Shown here: one piece after another, positions 14,986 through 22,431 of the stretch
Position numbering within the stretch: position 1 is the first letter of the stretch
Layout: the number at the start of each line of letters is the position of its first letter
IMG/VR virus record: IMGVR_UViG_3300022707_005361
Location: 1-27,934 of that record
Direction: 5' to 3' (one strand)
Source: a virus
Length of the DNA: 27,934 nucleotides
Translations under genes and position numbers: made by a program
Notes under the pieces: generated by a model
The model's database searches: none
What the model saw: the letters and a program-made list of their open reading frames with translations, nothing else
What the model was told of the DNA's origin: nothing

Positions 14986-15282
14986 TCAATGCCTCACTCT
15001 TGAATATCCAACACTCTTTTTTACCCATGCTTCCTTTAATTTTATCAGTTTGTAGGTTCTTTTGTGGTCATCTGTGTAGATAACCGTTAACGGCAGTTCC
15101 AATCTTTCAATATAAAAATGAACAGTCTTTTTATTAGCACCGCAGATAGGCCTTAATCCTATAAAAAACACATTATCTTCATCGTCTACTGCCCAGTACT
15201 GATTCTGAATCAACAGATAACGAGTCTGGTCAGCAGGTGTTTTTAATATACTCTTAAGCGGTTTTCTTCTGTATCTTGTCAT
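14986..15282 (-). CDS. Hypothetical protein
   Basis: 98 residues, basic, alternating beta strands (YLLIQNQYWAVDDEDNVFFI, LPLTVIYTDD), with Arg/Lys-rich ends. No family recognised. One base separates it from the YopX gene. Confidence 0.45.
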   Translation of the reverse strand: MTRYRRKPLKSILKTPADQTRYLLIQNQYWAVDDEDNVFFIGLRPICGANKKTVHFYIERLELPLTVIYTDDHKRTYKLIKLKEAWVKKSVGYSRVRH

Positions 15283-15336
15283 TTTCTGATTTTTATATAT
15301 AATAAGCAGAGAGTTTGTAAGTCTCTCTGCCTTCGG

Positions 15337-15579
15337 TTAATGCCATACAATGTTATGAGCGGTTAATATTGCCTGTTTCTGAGTGCCCAATTCGTTCCAG
15401 GGTTTATTAATCATGTTCTCAGCTTCGGGAGTTAATTCACCGGTTACAGGATTTACAAACTCCTCACACATACCCAGGATGACTGTCCTCATCCATCTGT
15501 TTTCTTTATCCCAACGCAGAGACTCCGCTATCTCTGTTGTCTCCAGCATTGTGAATATATCCATCTGTCCCAGTTCCAT
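15337..15579 (-). CDS. Small hypothetical protein
   Basis: 80 residues from an ATG with GAGGAG upstream. WDKENRWMRTVILG, EEFVNPVTGELTPEAENM and a C-terminal ILTAHNIVWH are visible. No family recognised. Its first 74 bases lie inside the end of the preceding ORF in another frame, an unusually long overlap. Confidence 0.45.
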   Translation of the reverse strand: MELGQMDIFTMLETTEIAESLRWDKENRWMRTVILGMCEEFVNPVTGELTPEAENMINKPWNELGTQKQAILTAHNIVWH

Positions 15580-15856
15580 CCGACTCCTCCTCTATTACAG
15601 CAATGATATAAGCATGCTCACTGCGGTTTTTAAAATTAATTCTGTCCCATACACAGGGTGAATTCTCACCTAAATAAGCAGTATGATAATAATTCCATCC
15701 TTCCTTGGTTTTTCCTGCTATTACAACTCCAGGGCATTTAAACGGACTGTCTGATAATACCTTCTGCATCATCATTATTTCAGTCTCTATTCTCACTTTA
15801 TCCAGTCCGTGTTCCTTGATGAAGGATTTACGGAGTAATCGGGTTTTATAGCTCAT
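15506..15856 (-). CDS. Hypothetical protein
   Basis: 116 residues. Helical N-terminus (LLRKSFIKEHGLDKVRIETE) and a beta region (CPGVVIAGKTKEGWNYYHTA, HAYIIAVIEEE). The last 25 residues, over the overlap with the next gene, look unordered (DGTGTDGYIHNAGDNRDSG), so the real end may be shorter if an upstream indel exists. Function unknown. Confidence 0.45.
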   Translation of the reverse strand: MSYKTRLLRKSFIKEHGLDKVRIETEIMMMQKVLSDSPFKCPGVVIAGKTKEGWNYYHTAYLGENSPCVWDRINFKNRSEHAYIIAVIEEESDGTGTDGYIHNAGDNRDSGVSALG

Positions 15857-15880
15857 AGGTTTTTCTCTGTTCCATTTTAT

Positions 15881-16258
15881 TTAAAGTTTTTTTAATTCTG
15901 CTTCCAATGCTTCCAATTCATCTTTTTTTACTTGAAGAGCATCAGCCAGCACATTTCTGACATCTTCATATGGGACGAAGGTAAGAGAATTAATAGTCAT
16001 ATGCCCTATTGTATAAGAGCCGGGATGATCTTGATGATCTTTAAGATTTATCAGGTTTTTAATGTCTCTTATTAATCTATTTAATGTGGTTATTTTACCT
16101 AATAATTTCTGGCCTTCAACTAAGGCAGCGTCATCCGCATTCTCCACCCGGTCAATTCCGGGAACAGCCGTGGCAATAGTATTGATAGCCCCGTCAAGGG
16201 CCTGAATAGCCCCGTTTTCTACTGATTCAGCATTAAAAGGTGTTTGTTCTTTTTTCAT
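15881..16258 (-). CDS. Small early protein with embedded baseplate J fragment
   Basis: 125 residues from ATG 16258, with GGAGGAG upstream. An ATG 18 bases earlier is also in frame but overlaps that binding site. Residues 1-5 are MKKEQ. About 6-46 are the baseplate J core (TPFNAESVENG ... ENADDAAL), from a 125-bp exact copy. The remainder (VEGQKLLGKITTLNRLIRDI ... KDELEALEAELKKL) is unrelated and ends in a coiled coil. The copy keeps baseplate J reading phase and carries the stop of the upstream RHH gene. The native gene before this event cannot be restored simply, since 125 is not a multiple of three. Function unknown. A decoy of baseplate assembly is a speculative possibility. Confidence 0.6.
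   Translation of the reverse strand: MKKEQTPFNAESVENGAIQALDGAINTIATAVPGIDRVENADDAALVEGQKLLGKITTLNRLIRDIKNLINLKDHQDHPGSYTIGHMTINSLTFVPYEDVRNVLADALQVKKDELEALEAELKKL
16120..16244 (-). repeat. 125-bp inverted duplicate, early-gene copy
   Basis: Perfect reverse complement of 6122-6246. Immediately outside, the flanks differ (the base before the match is A here and C in baseplate J; T against G after it). It covers the last codons and stop of the RHH gene and codons 6-46 of the next gene. Confidence 0.95.
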
Positions 16259-16433
16259 TTTTCTTCTCCTCCACATAGGTTTTAAAATCTTCAGTACTTC
16301 TGAAATACTCTACCACTAAAGGACTTATTTTGACTCCTTTTGTAGTTAAATACTGTAGAAACTCTTCAACGTCAGGATCAACAGTTATTGATCTTTTTAT
16401 CTTTGGCGCTTTCTTTTCAAAAAAACTACTCAT
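16233..16433 (-). CDS. Ribbon-helix-helix regulator, second copy
   Basis: 66 residues. IKRSITVDPDVEEFLQYLTT followed by ISPLVVEYFRS gives the same strand-helix-helix layout as the RHH gene at 11164-11340. First gene of the second leftward operon, with a TTGACA promoter upstream whose spacer holds a near-palindrome suited to autorepression. Its final codons (Asn-Thr-Phe-stop) come from the baseplate J duplicate, so the original C-terminus may have been different. Confidence 0.6.
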   Translation of the reverse strand: MSSFFEKKAPKIKRSITVDPDVEEFLQYLTTKGVKISPLVVEYFRSTEDFKTYVEEKKNEKRTNTF

Positions 16434-16475
16434 GTTTTATTCCGTTCAATGTTAAAAAATCAGCTGATGTTTAAT

Positions 16476-16503
16476 ACCATACTACTATATAGATAGTTGT
16501 CAA
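16476..16503 (-). promoter_or_regulatory. Sigma70-like promoter for leftward operon 2
   Basis: On the - strand TTGACA (16503-16498), a 16-base spacer and TATGGT (16481-16476) lie about 42 bases before the RHH ATG. The spacer contains CTATATAG flanked by ACTA and TAGT, a likely operator for a small dimeric regulator. Confidence 0.55.
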
Positions 16504-16584
16504 TAGTTATTTACGCATAATAATAATTATTTCCAACATACCCAAGGCAAAAGAAAATCCTTCCGTTTATCTCTTTTTAAGATT

Positions 16585-16603
16585 ATGATTATTTTATAAT
16601 CAT
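16585..16603 (+). promoter_or_regulatory. AT-rich dyad upstream of lipoprotein gene
   Basis: ATGATTA-TTTTA-TAATCAT, a seven-base stem followed by a T run, lies 31 bases before the lipoprotein ATG. It could be an operator or a weak attenuator. Without expression data neither is preferred. Confidence 0.35.
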
Positions 16604-16634
16604 TTTTACGTCAAACCTCAAAAGAGAGTTAATT

Positions 16635-17939
16635 ATGTTCAGAATACTTTTATTTATCGGAGTAGTCCTTCTGTTAGGCTGCGGAAGCTCCAACCCGGCT
16701 TCTGATGGAACCGGAACAACCCAGGCCTCTGCTATTGTTCAGAGCATTGATCTTGCCGGCGCTTCAGTCCTGGCCTTAAAAGAAAAAGAGGAAGGCCTGG
16801 CGGCTTCCTACAGTCCTGGTTTTAATAGAGTATCCGCATCTGAAAGATGTGATGAGCTGGGAAGACTGGACGGGGTGACCTATTCGGGTTTGGATATCAA
16901 GGATAAAAACGGAGGTAGTCTGATGCCGTGCTTCAGAAATGTGCATTATCTGACAGGTAACAGTATCTATGGGCAGTATAAGCCGGATGTTGATAGTGAT
17001 TACGTTTCTTTCATTACGGATTCCAACGGCAAAGTACATCACCTTAAAAACCACCCTAAAAAGACATCAGGATTCAAAAGCGATAAATTAATAAGACAGT
17101 ATAAGGGGAACCCCGTTTATTTGGATTCTGAGGGCTTTCTGACATCATTTGATCTGAAAACTGATGAAGAGGAAATTCTTATCTATGCCCCCGTCGGTCA
17201 TTTTGTGATTCTGAATAAAAATAACGGCGAGAATATCGTTTATCACGACTTAGGCGGAGGACACGTAATCAGACCGAATGGAGGTATAGAGGATATCCCG
17301 GAAATCAATTCCTCCAGATTCTATTATAAAAACGGAAGTGAGGATTTAGGCTATGTCAGTACTCAGAAATTCAGGAATATTCTTTTTAATGATGATGGGA
17401 GTATCAACAACAGTACTGGTATTCCGGCCATGTATTCAGCTATTCCGGTGGCTTATGAAGCATTTATCACTGATGCTTCTGGTTCTCTGCCCAACCCTAT
17501 TAATACGGCTCCTGTTATAGCCACTTCTATGGTAACTTGTGAAAGATCTGAGAATCTGTTGATTTGTGATGGGAACTATCTGAAAGCTTATGTAATTGCC
17601 GGGAGTGATGAGGATATTAAGGAAATTAAATGGTGCGATTATGGTAATTGCAGTGGGTTAACTCCGCTGGCTTGTGTCGATAATGAGTATATTTATTACT
17701 ATTCAAGTAATAATACAGCTGAACCTTCCAGACAGTTAACACGTATCAAACGGGATTTTACCGCCTTTGAAAACATCATAACCAATATTGAAATTGATCT
17801 TTTAACCTGTATGAATAACGGCAAGCTGCTGATCAGTGGGCGTAATACGGATACTTCCATAGATGAAAAATTTCATTTTGATCCGGCGCTTAGAATAAAA
17901 ACCATGATTACTGAAAATATTACTGAGTTTATCAACTGA
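16635..17939 (+). CDS. Large surface lipoprotein (cargo)
   Basis: 434 residues. A signal peptide with lipobox LLLGC places the lipidated Cys near residue 16. The mature protein begins with a Ser/Thr/Gly linker, then a beta-rich body with repeating short strands and Gly/Asn/Asp turns (for example VYLDSEGFLTSFDLKTDEEE, FVILNKNNGENIVYHDLGGG, ICDGNYLKAYVIAG), suggesting a propeller-like fold. Seven Cys follow in the mature part. It stands alone on the + strand between early genes and the tail fibre, typical of a lysogenic-conversion or exclusion gene. No specific family recognised. It converges on and overlaps the fibre chaperone gene by eight bases. Confidence 0.6.
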   Translation: MFRILLFIGVVLLLGCGSSNPASDGTGTTQASAIVQSIDLAGASVLALKEKEEGLAASYSPGFNRVSASERCDELGRLDGVTYSGLDIKDKNGGSLMPCFRNVHYLTGNSIYGQYKPDVDSDYVSFITDSNGKVHHLKNHPKKTSGFKSDKLIRQYKGNPVYLDSEGFLTSFDLKTDEEEILIYAPVGHFVILNKNNGENIVYHDLGGGHVIRPNGGIEDIPEINSSRFYYKNGSEDLGYVSTQKFRNILFNDDGSINNSTGIPAMYSAIPVAYEAFITDASGSLPNPINTAPVIATSMVTCERSENLLICDGNYLKAYVIAGSDEDIKEIKWCDYGNCSGLTPLACVDNEYIYYYSSNNTAEPSRQLTRIKRDFTAFENIITNIEIDLLTCMNNGKLLISGRNTDTSIDEKFHFDPALRIKTMITENITEFIN

Positions 17940-18423
17940 TCCAACTTGGGGTGTTTGGTTTCATATCATCTATTTCAGCATCGGTTTTATAGGTGCTGAA
18001 ATCAGTCAATCCCGGCCAGTCCAATAACTCCTGGTGCAGATCATCTCTTTCTGTTATCTGCCCGGCCGTTAAATTATATTTCAACGGTTTGACATAAGTA
18101 TCATCTATCCATTCCGCCAGTTTCCCGTTTCTCCAGCGTCTGATTTTAACCTCAATAAAATGATCATTATCTGATTCCAATTTATCTTGTGCATCTGCTT
18201 CTTTGGCTTCCTTAGCTGTTCTCTGATCATATTCCTGCTGACTCTCACTGCTCCACTGCCAGGGTAAATGCATTCCGCCGTTCCAGATTTTAAGCAGATG
18301 ACCGTCTAAAAGAGGGGCAGGTTTATTAATATCCGGGTTATTGTAAAAATCATCCTGAACATCCAATAAAGCTTGGGCTTGAGATTTTGTTGTTACTTGG
18401 TAGTTTTTTCTGTATGTTTCCAT
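17932..18423 (-). CDS. Probable tail fibre assembly chaperone
   Basis: 163 residues, acidic and helical. Located immediately downstream of the tail fibre gene, where assembly chaperones are encoded. Pattern: a central helix (TAKEAKEADAQDKLESDND), a segment RWRNGKLAEWIDD, and a C-terminal DLHQELLDWPGLTDF that resembles the ...R..L.dwp... ending of fibre assembly proteins. The assignment rests mainly on position. Confidence 0.45.
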   Translation of the reverse strand: METYRKNYQVTTKSQAQALLDVQDDFYNNPDINKPAPLLDGHLLKIWNGGMHLPWQWSSESQQEYDQRTAKEAKEADAQDKLESDNDHFIEVKIRRWRNGKLAEWIDDTYVKPLKYNLTAGQITERDDLHQELLDWPGLTDFSTYKTDAEIDDMKPNTPSWIS

Positions 18424-19848
18424 TTACGTCCTATAATAGTAGTATACTGCACTTGAAATAGGTTGAGTCTGATCGTGGGTTCTGGCTGAAGGAGAGTTGG
18501 AAGCGTCAAAATTCATTAAATCAAAATCATCATCAGGAGGAGTTACAGAATTTGTTGATGCCTCAGTAGCACCTCCACCTGGGTTAAGAGTAAGGGCACC
18601 AGTGGCGGATACTAGTGTCGCATTACCACCTCTGCTTTCAACACTACCTACAATATTCTGAAAAGCATCGGCATCATGTGAACCCCCGGCTGCTCCTGAG
18701 TTATCGATAGTAATATTGAAAGAGCCGTCAGTAACAGTAGCATTAACTGCTGCTCCGGTCAGAGCGTCGAACATTTCTCCGGTTTCTGCGGTGGTATCCA
18801 GATTTCTGAGAATAGTTGTACCGACTGCTCCATCAGGAATACCTTGGGCACTGCCTCCGTTTATTCTCATCCCGTTTTTAGCTAAAGGGAACCCTGCTCC
18901 AGGAAAGCCAATCTGGTTGGAACCGTTTGTGACGGAAATTGAAAAAAGTATACTTACCCCTGTCGGATCGGTTCTTAAATTTATACGACTGTCCGCCGCT
19001 GAAATATCAGTAAAAAAACGGTTGGCTGTATTCAGGTTGAAAAGCCATGCTGATGTGGCTAAAGGAGAAAAACGGCTTTGATTCTCAGTAAATCCACCGG
19101 AACCGTCTGACCTCTGACCATCCAGAGCAATATTCAGGTCTCTGAACCAGGCCAGATTGTCAACAGCGGCATTACTCGTAAAAGGTTTTAAAGCGCCATC
19201 CATTCTTAAAAAATAAGGATTGATCGGCTGAGTATCATATTTGACTATCTGTCCGGCTGAGGATGGATCATAAATCACATTCCCATTTACTTTAATCTGA
19301 TTATTCTTACCCTGATTAGCTATGAACTGCCTCTGCGTAATAGTCAGATTCGCAAATTGAAGAAAATCAAAAGTCTGCTCCGTCTGTAAATCCAGCTTAC
19401 ATTCTGAAGTTCCTGAACCGAACATTATTTTAAAAGGTACTCCGCCTCCTGCATTGCCAAGCTGAAATTTAGGATTCTCTCCGGATTGTCCCGGCGTACT
19501 GCCTATATGGAATATCTCCAGGCCGGTGATATTATCAATCACAAGATTGTCAGTCAGTGTATCCATACCGATAACAGCGATTCTGTCATGATCAGTCAGA
19601 ATCACCTCATCACCTGCCTTATCCTCAAACCTCTGTTGTGCCTGATCCCAGGTCATAGTAGCGAAGTTACTTGATACCTGAGAAGCAGAACCTAAGATAT
19701 GTTCATACCCGTGTGCTTCAAAAAGAAGCTGATCCAGATGATCTCCGAAAATACCCTTATTGCCTAAAGCGCCTATTGTCCCGGCGCTTCTGAATGCCTC
19801 TCCGGGGTCTGCTTTAGTAAATCTCCCGTGGGCTAGTGTTCTACTCAT
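18424..19848 (-). CDS. Tail fibre / receptor-binding protein
   Basis: 474 residues. N-terminal 100 residues are a probable attachment domain. The middle is beta-rich with many Asn/Gly/Thr turns. The C-terminus has the collar-fibre layout: GGSHDADAFQNIVG, a Gly-rich stretch, then FDASNSPSARTHDQTQPISS and a terminal YYYYRT, matching the fdaSr...EtRP.n.a...Yi pattern of receptor-binding tips. It is likely a trimer contacting the cell surface. It lies 11 kb from the baseplate operon and on the opposite strand, so fibre expression may be controlled separately. Confidence 0.7.
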   Translation of the reverse strand: MSRTLAHGRFTKADPGEAFRSAGTIGALGNKGIFGDHLDQLLFEAHGYEHILGSASQVSSNFATMTWDQAQQRFEDKAGDEVILTDHDRIAVIGMDTLTDNLVIDNITGLEIFHIGSTPGQSGENPKFQLGNAGGGVPFKIMFGSGTSECKLDLQTEQTFDFLQFANLTITQRQFIANQGKNNQIKVNGNVIYDPSSAGQIVKYDTQPINPYFLRMDGALKPFTSNAAVDNLAWFRDLNIALDGQRSDGSGGFTENQSRFSPLATSAWLFNLNTANRFFTDISAADSRINLRTDPTGVSILFSISVTNGSNQIGFPGAGFPLAKNGMRINGGSAQGIPDGAVGTTILRNLDTTAETGEMFDALTGAAVNATVTDGSFNITIDNSGAAGGSHDADAFQNIVGSVESRGGNATLVSATGALTLNPGGGATEASTNSVTPPDDDFDLMNFDASNSPSARTHDQTQPISSAVYYYYRT

Positions 19849-19850
19849 AT

Positions 19851-20036
19851 TTAAATCCTTAAAAGGTCATCCATTATTTCAATTGCCTCTTTTTCGTCTT
19901 TACATGTTACTATAGTAGGCTCTGCTCTATCCCCATCTTTTACAAATACATCAAGAACGGCTCCCTTTCTGTAGATGAAGTCTATATCTGTAGTCCTGAC
20001 AAGTAATGAATTTCCTATTAGCGTAAACTGCTGCAT
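19851..20036 (-). CDS. Small hypothetical protein before tail fibre
   Basis: 61 residues, beta-rich N-terminus (QQFTLIGNSLLVRTTDIDFI) and a helical end (DEKEAIEIMDDLLRI). The pattern of a short strand set and one helix is common in small phage proteins. GGAG precedes the ATG, and a TATAAT (20051-20046) lies just upstream. First gene of the fibre cluster. Function unknown. Confidence 0.5.
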   Translation of the reverse strand: MQQFTLIGNSLLVRTTDIDFIYRKGAVLDVFVKDGDRAEPTIVTCKDEKEAIEIMDDLLRI

Positions 20037-20166
20037 ATAATCTCCATTATATTATTGATTGAAAAGTTATTATTCCGTTTTCCCTACCTGTTATGTATTA
20101 TAGATGAATTATCTGAAAAACGGCAGATTAAAATTGTTTTATGCTTAAAAAATAATTATAATGATG

Positions 20167-20191
20167 CTTTCATACCCTGCGGTTATGAAAG
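20167..20191. terminator. Hairpin downstream of leftward gene
   Basis: CTTTCATACC-CTGC-GGTTATGAAAG forms an eight- to ten-base stem with one bulge. On the - strand it is followed by AT-rich sequence with a T run, consistent with a weak terminator for the 20265-24126 gene group. Confidence 0.4.
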
Positions 20192-20216
20192 GCCCGCTTA
20201 AAAGAGGTATGAGATG

Positions 20217-20249
20217 CCCGGCGGATTTTCCTATTCTGAGTCTGCCGGG
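20217..20249. terminator. GC-rich stem-loop
   Basis: CCCGGCGGA pairs with TCTGCCGGG (one G-T pair) around 15 bases. It lies 16 bases beyond the stop of the leftward gene at 20265. No strong T tract follows on either strand. Together with the stem at 20167-20191 it accounts for most structure in this 228-base gap. Confidence 0.4.
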
Positions 20250-20264
20250 TTTCCTGTGTTATAC

Positions 20265-20765
20265 TTATTTAAGCATATACAGGATATAACTCCATTTATT
20301 CCTCAATGGTTTTCCCTGTTTATATTGAAGAAATCCATATTTACGCCACTTTCCTAAAAACTCTTTTCTATATGACAAAGTATCAATCACAGTAATTTTC
20401 TGCTGGCTGTTAATCTCTATGTAGAAATCATTTATCCCTGTTATGGGATTAAAAAACAGATATAAACGGCCGTTTTCATCATCTTGATACAGAGGTATAG
20501 GAATCAAAAATCTTTTCGGTGTCCTGTCGGGTTTATATTCGTTATAATATTCTTTTAAAAGAGGCTGAATCAGTTTAATATCCTCGGGGTATGTCGAGGG
20601 CATCTTTTTAATTGTGTCCTGATGGATCAGCCAGACAATTCGTCGTGTATTTGCATCCGTTCGCCTGTCTAATCCATTGATATAATAAGATGTGCCATGA
20701 TTATGTGTACTTTTAGAGCAGTCCATGCCTGTAATAATAACTAAAATAACCAGTAAATATTTCAT
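20265..20765 (-). CDS. Putative lipoprotein, hypothetical
   Basis: 166 residues. A hydrophobic N-terminal segment ends at ITGMDCS; the Cys at position 16 could be lipidated, although the residues before it (M-D) are atypical for a lipobox. The mature part is rich in Tyr, Lys and Asp, with IPLYQDDENGRLYLFFNPIT as a beta core. No family recognised. Envelope-associated if the signal is real. Confidence 0.45.
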   Translation of the reverse strand: MKYLLVILVIITGMDCSKSTHNHGTSYYINGLDRRTDANTRRIVWLIHQDTIKKMPSTYPEDIKLIQPLLKEYYNEYKPDRTPKRFLIPIPLYQDDENGRLYLFFNPITGINDFYIEINSQQKITVIDTLSYRKEFLGKWRKYGFLQYKQGKPLRNKWSYILYMLK

Positions 20766-20783
20766 TTTATCCTTTGTTAAAAT

Positions 20784-21227
20784 TTAAAAACTGAGGTCTT
20801 GTGGTTTGACTATCTTTTCTTTGAGAAGGTGGAGGAGGAGGCTGGACTTAATATGTGTTGGCTTCGCCTCTGTGTATCCGATTCCAGGTACTTCATTACT
20901 TACAGGATAGGGAAAATAGCCAGCTGTATAACTTACAGGGTGAATTTTCCTGCTGTCGTTGTCCCCGTTTTTCCGGAAATGATAAAATAATAAAATTTCG
21001 TCAATTGTACATCGGGAAGGCAGTAATACATCCAGTTCGGCTGAGGAATAGGCTGGATATTCACAAAAGTCATCTGATTTTACATAGGTCAGATTGGTAG
21101 TTAATATCCATTCCTTGCATTCCTTGTCTATTTCCATCCAAATAAAATAACTCTCCAGCTTCAACCCCAACTCATCAAATTTCCTAGCCTGCTTCAAAGT
21201 ACAGACCTGATTTTCAAGTGTGTACAT
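20784..21227 (-). CDS. Hypothetical phage protein
   Basis: 147 residues. It opens NQVCTLKQARKFDELGLKLE and continues with SAELDVLLPS, a pattern familiar from small phage proteins that match substrate-like 'VCSLEQAKKLKELG' sequences of unknown function. A Thr/Lys-rich helical C-terminus follows. Role unknown. Confidence 0.5.
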   Translation of the reverse strand: MYTLENQVCTLKQARKFDELGLKLESYFIWMEIDKECKEWILTTNLTYVKSDDFCEYPAYSSAELDVLLPSRCTIDEILLFYHFRKNGDNDSRKIHPVSYTAGYFPYPVSNEVPGIGYTEAKPTHIKSSLLLHLLKEKIVKPQDLSF

Positions 21228-21235
21228 TTTTTCTC

Positions 21236-21514
21236 TTAAAGTTCTTTCAGTTCTTTCTGGGCTTCGTTTTTATTGCCTATGTGGTAATCCTTAATCTCAA
21301 GTAATATTTTTTCAACTAATCCCTCATTTGGAATGTAGATGTTCGGATTTGCATTTAATATTTGTATATAGCCGGATGGAGGTTCATTTTCCCCCTGTGC
21401 CTGTTTGTAACTATTCATATTCAGAAATAAAGTTTCGATGCTTTTAATATTTTCTTCAGCTTCTGTAATTGTTACAAATAATTCTGTAGCCTTATCATAA
21501 TTTTCCTTGTTCAT
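21236..21514 (-). CDS. Hypothetical protein
   Basis: 92 residues, acidic and mostly helical, with one central beta/turn section (PPSGYIQILNANPNIYIPNE). Its start overlaps the DciA-like gene by 20 bases. No family recognised. Confidence 0.45.
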   Translation of the reverse strand: MNKENYDKATELFVTITEAEENIKSIETLFLNMNSYKQAQGENEPPSGYIQILNANPNIYIPNEGLVEKILLEIKDYHIGNKNEAQKELKEL

Positions 21515-21971
21515 TCTCTCTCCGTTTGATTGTTGTCATATAGCTGCTGAAAACGGCTCTTAAATCTTTATCTTTGATTTGATCTGATACCTGAGTAACC
21601 ATTTTCAGCTCGTCATTTTTAAGTGGCTTTAAACGCTGTTTCCGGTCGATTCTGATTTCAGGCGCTTTTACCTCTTCGCCTACCCTGAATTTTATTTTAA
21701 GTACCTTACCCTCTCCCAGAATCGCCGGAGAGGCTATCAGCTCAATCAGTCTGTCTGTAAAGTACGAAAGCTGATGGGCATAAGCAGAATCCTGAACCAG
21801 GATATAAAGTATTTTCCTTACCAGTCTGGACGGACTTGTTTTCTCAGCCAGCGAATCACCGACAACCACATGCCAATGTTCCTGTAGTATTCTGAAATAA
21901 TGAAATTCAGTATGTCTGTCTGATTTAACTGCGGTTTTTAAGGCTGTCTTTAAGGTGAAGAGATTTTCCAT
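21495..21971 (-). CDS. DciA-like (DUF721) protein, possible helicase loader
   Basis: 158 residues. The DUF721/DciA pattern is visible: EHWHVVVGDSLAEKTSPSRL near residue 32, KILYILVQDSAYAHQLSYFT, then LIELIASPAILGEGKVLKIK ending in FRVG. DciA proteins load the replicative DnaB helicase in bacteria that lack DnaC/DnaI. A phage-plasmid copy near a Rep initiator suggests it recruits host helicase to the plasmid origin, which is an inference. The C-terminal basic tail (TTIKRRENEQGKL) is additional. Confidence 0.6.
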   Translation of the reverse strand: MENLFTLKTALKTAVKSDRHTEFHYFRILQEHWHVVVGDSLAEKTSPSRLVRKILYILVQDSAYAHQLSYFTDRLIELIASPAILGEGKVLKIKFRVGEEVKAPEIRIDRKQRLKPLKNDELKMVTQVSDQIKDKDLRAVFSSYMTTIKRRENEQGKL

Positions 21972-21972
21972 T

Positions 21973-22431
21973 TTAAAACATAAGTATGTCTACGGGGTAA
22001 TTAATATTCGGATTCACACTGGTGTAACCTCCCTTTTTATCAATTAATTCAGCAACAGCCTGGAAAGATTTTAATTGCCCTTTGCTGAACCCATCCGGAT
22101 AAACCTGGAAAATACAGGTCACATTGTCCTGCCATGCGCTATCCACAGCTTCAGCAATGCTGAATGATCCCGTCATTTCTTTTGTGATAACATATAAATG
22201 GATATTACAGAGTTGTTTTTGTTTTCTCTCCTCTTCCTGACATTCCGGCGTCCAATCATCAACAACCGGATTAAAATAGCTGATATCAACTTCTACTAAG
22301 AGCGGGATCAGATCATTTCTCCAAGTGGATTCATTGCAGGTTCCCCCTAAAAATATTTTGTTTGCTCCTTTCAGTCTCTCTATTTCCGCTGCGGCACCTC
22401 TTTTTATTTTCTGCTCCATAATTGGTTTCAT
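21973..22431 (-). CDS. Nucleoside 2-deoxyribosyltransferase-like protein
   Basis: 152 residues. KIFLGGTCNESTWRNDLIPL, then YFNPVVDDWTPECQEEERKQ and LYVITKEMTGSFSIAEAVDS match the Nuc_deoxyri_tr2-type family: a nucleotide-binding Rossmann-like fold with a Gly-Gly-Thr loop, a conserved Pro-Val-x-x-Asp and a Thr-Gly/Glu helix. The acidic pair in the last motif could be catalytic. Phage members may process nucleotides or act in defence or counter-defence. The substrate here is unknown. Confidence 0.65.
   Translation of the reverse strand: MKPIMEQKIKRGAAAEIERLKGANKIFLGGTCNESTWRNDLIPLLVEVDISYFNPVVDDWTPECQEEERKQKQLCNIHLYVITKEMTGSFSIAEAVDSAWQDNVTCIFQVYPDGFSKGQLKSFQAVAELIDKKGGYTSVNPNINYPVDILMF

Noticed and set aside
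6122-16244. Diversity-generating retroelement template and variable repeat
   Set aside because: The two copies are identical with no adenine-directed changes, they are inverted, and no reverse transcriptase is present in the window.
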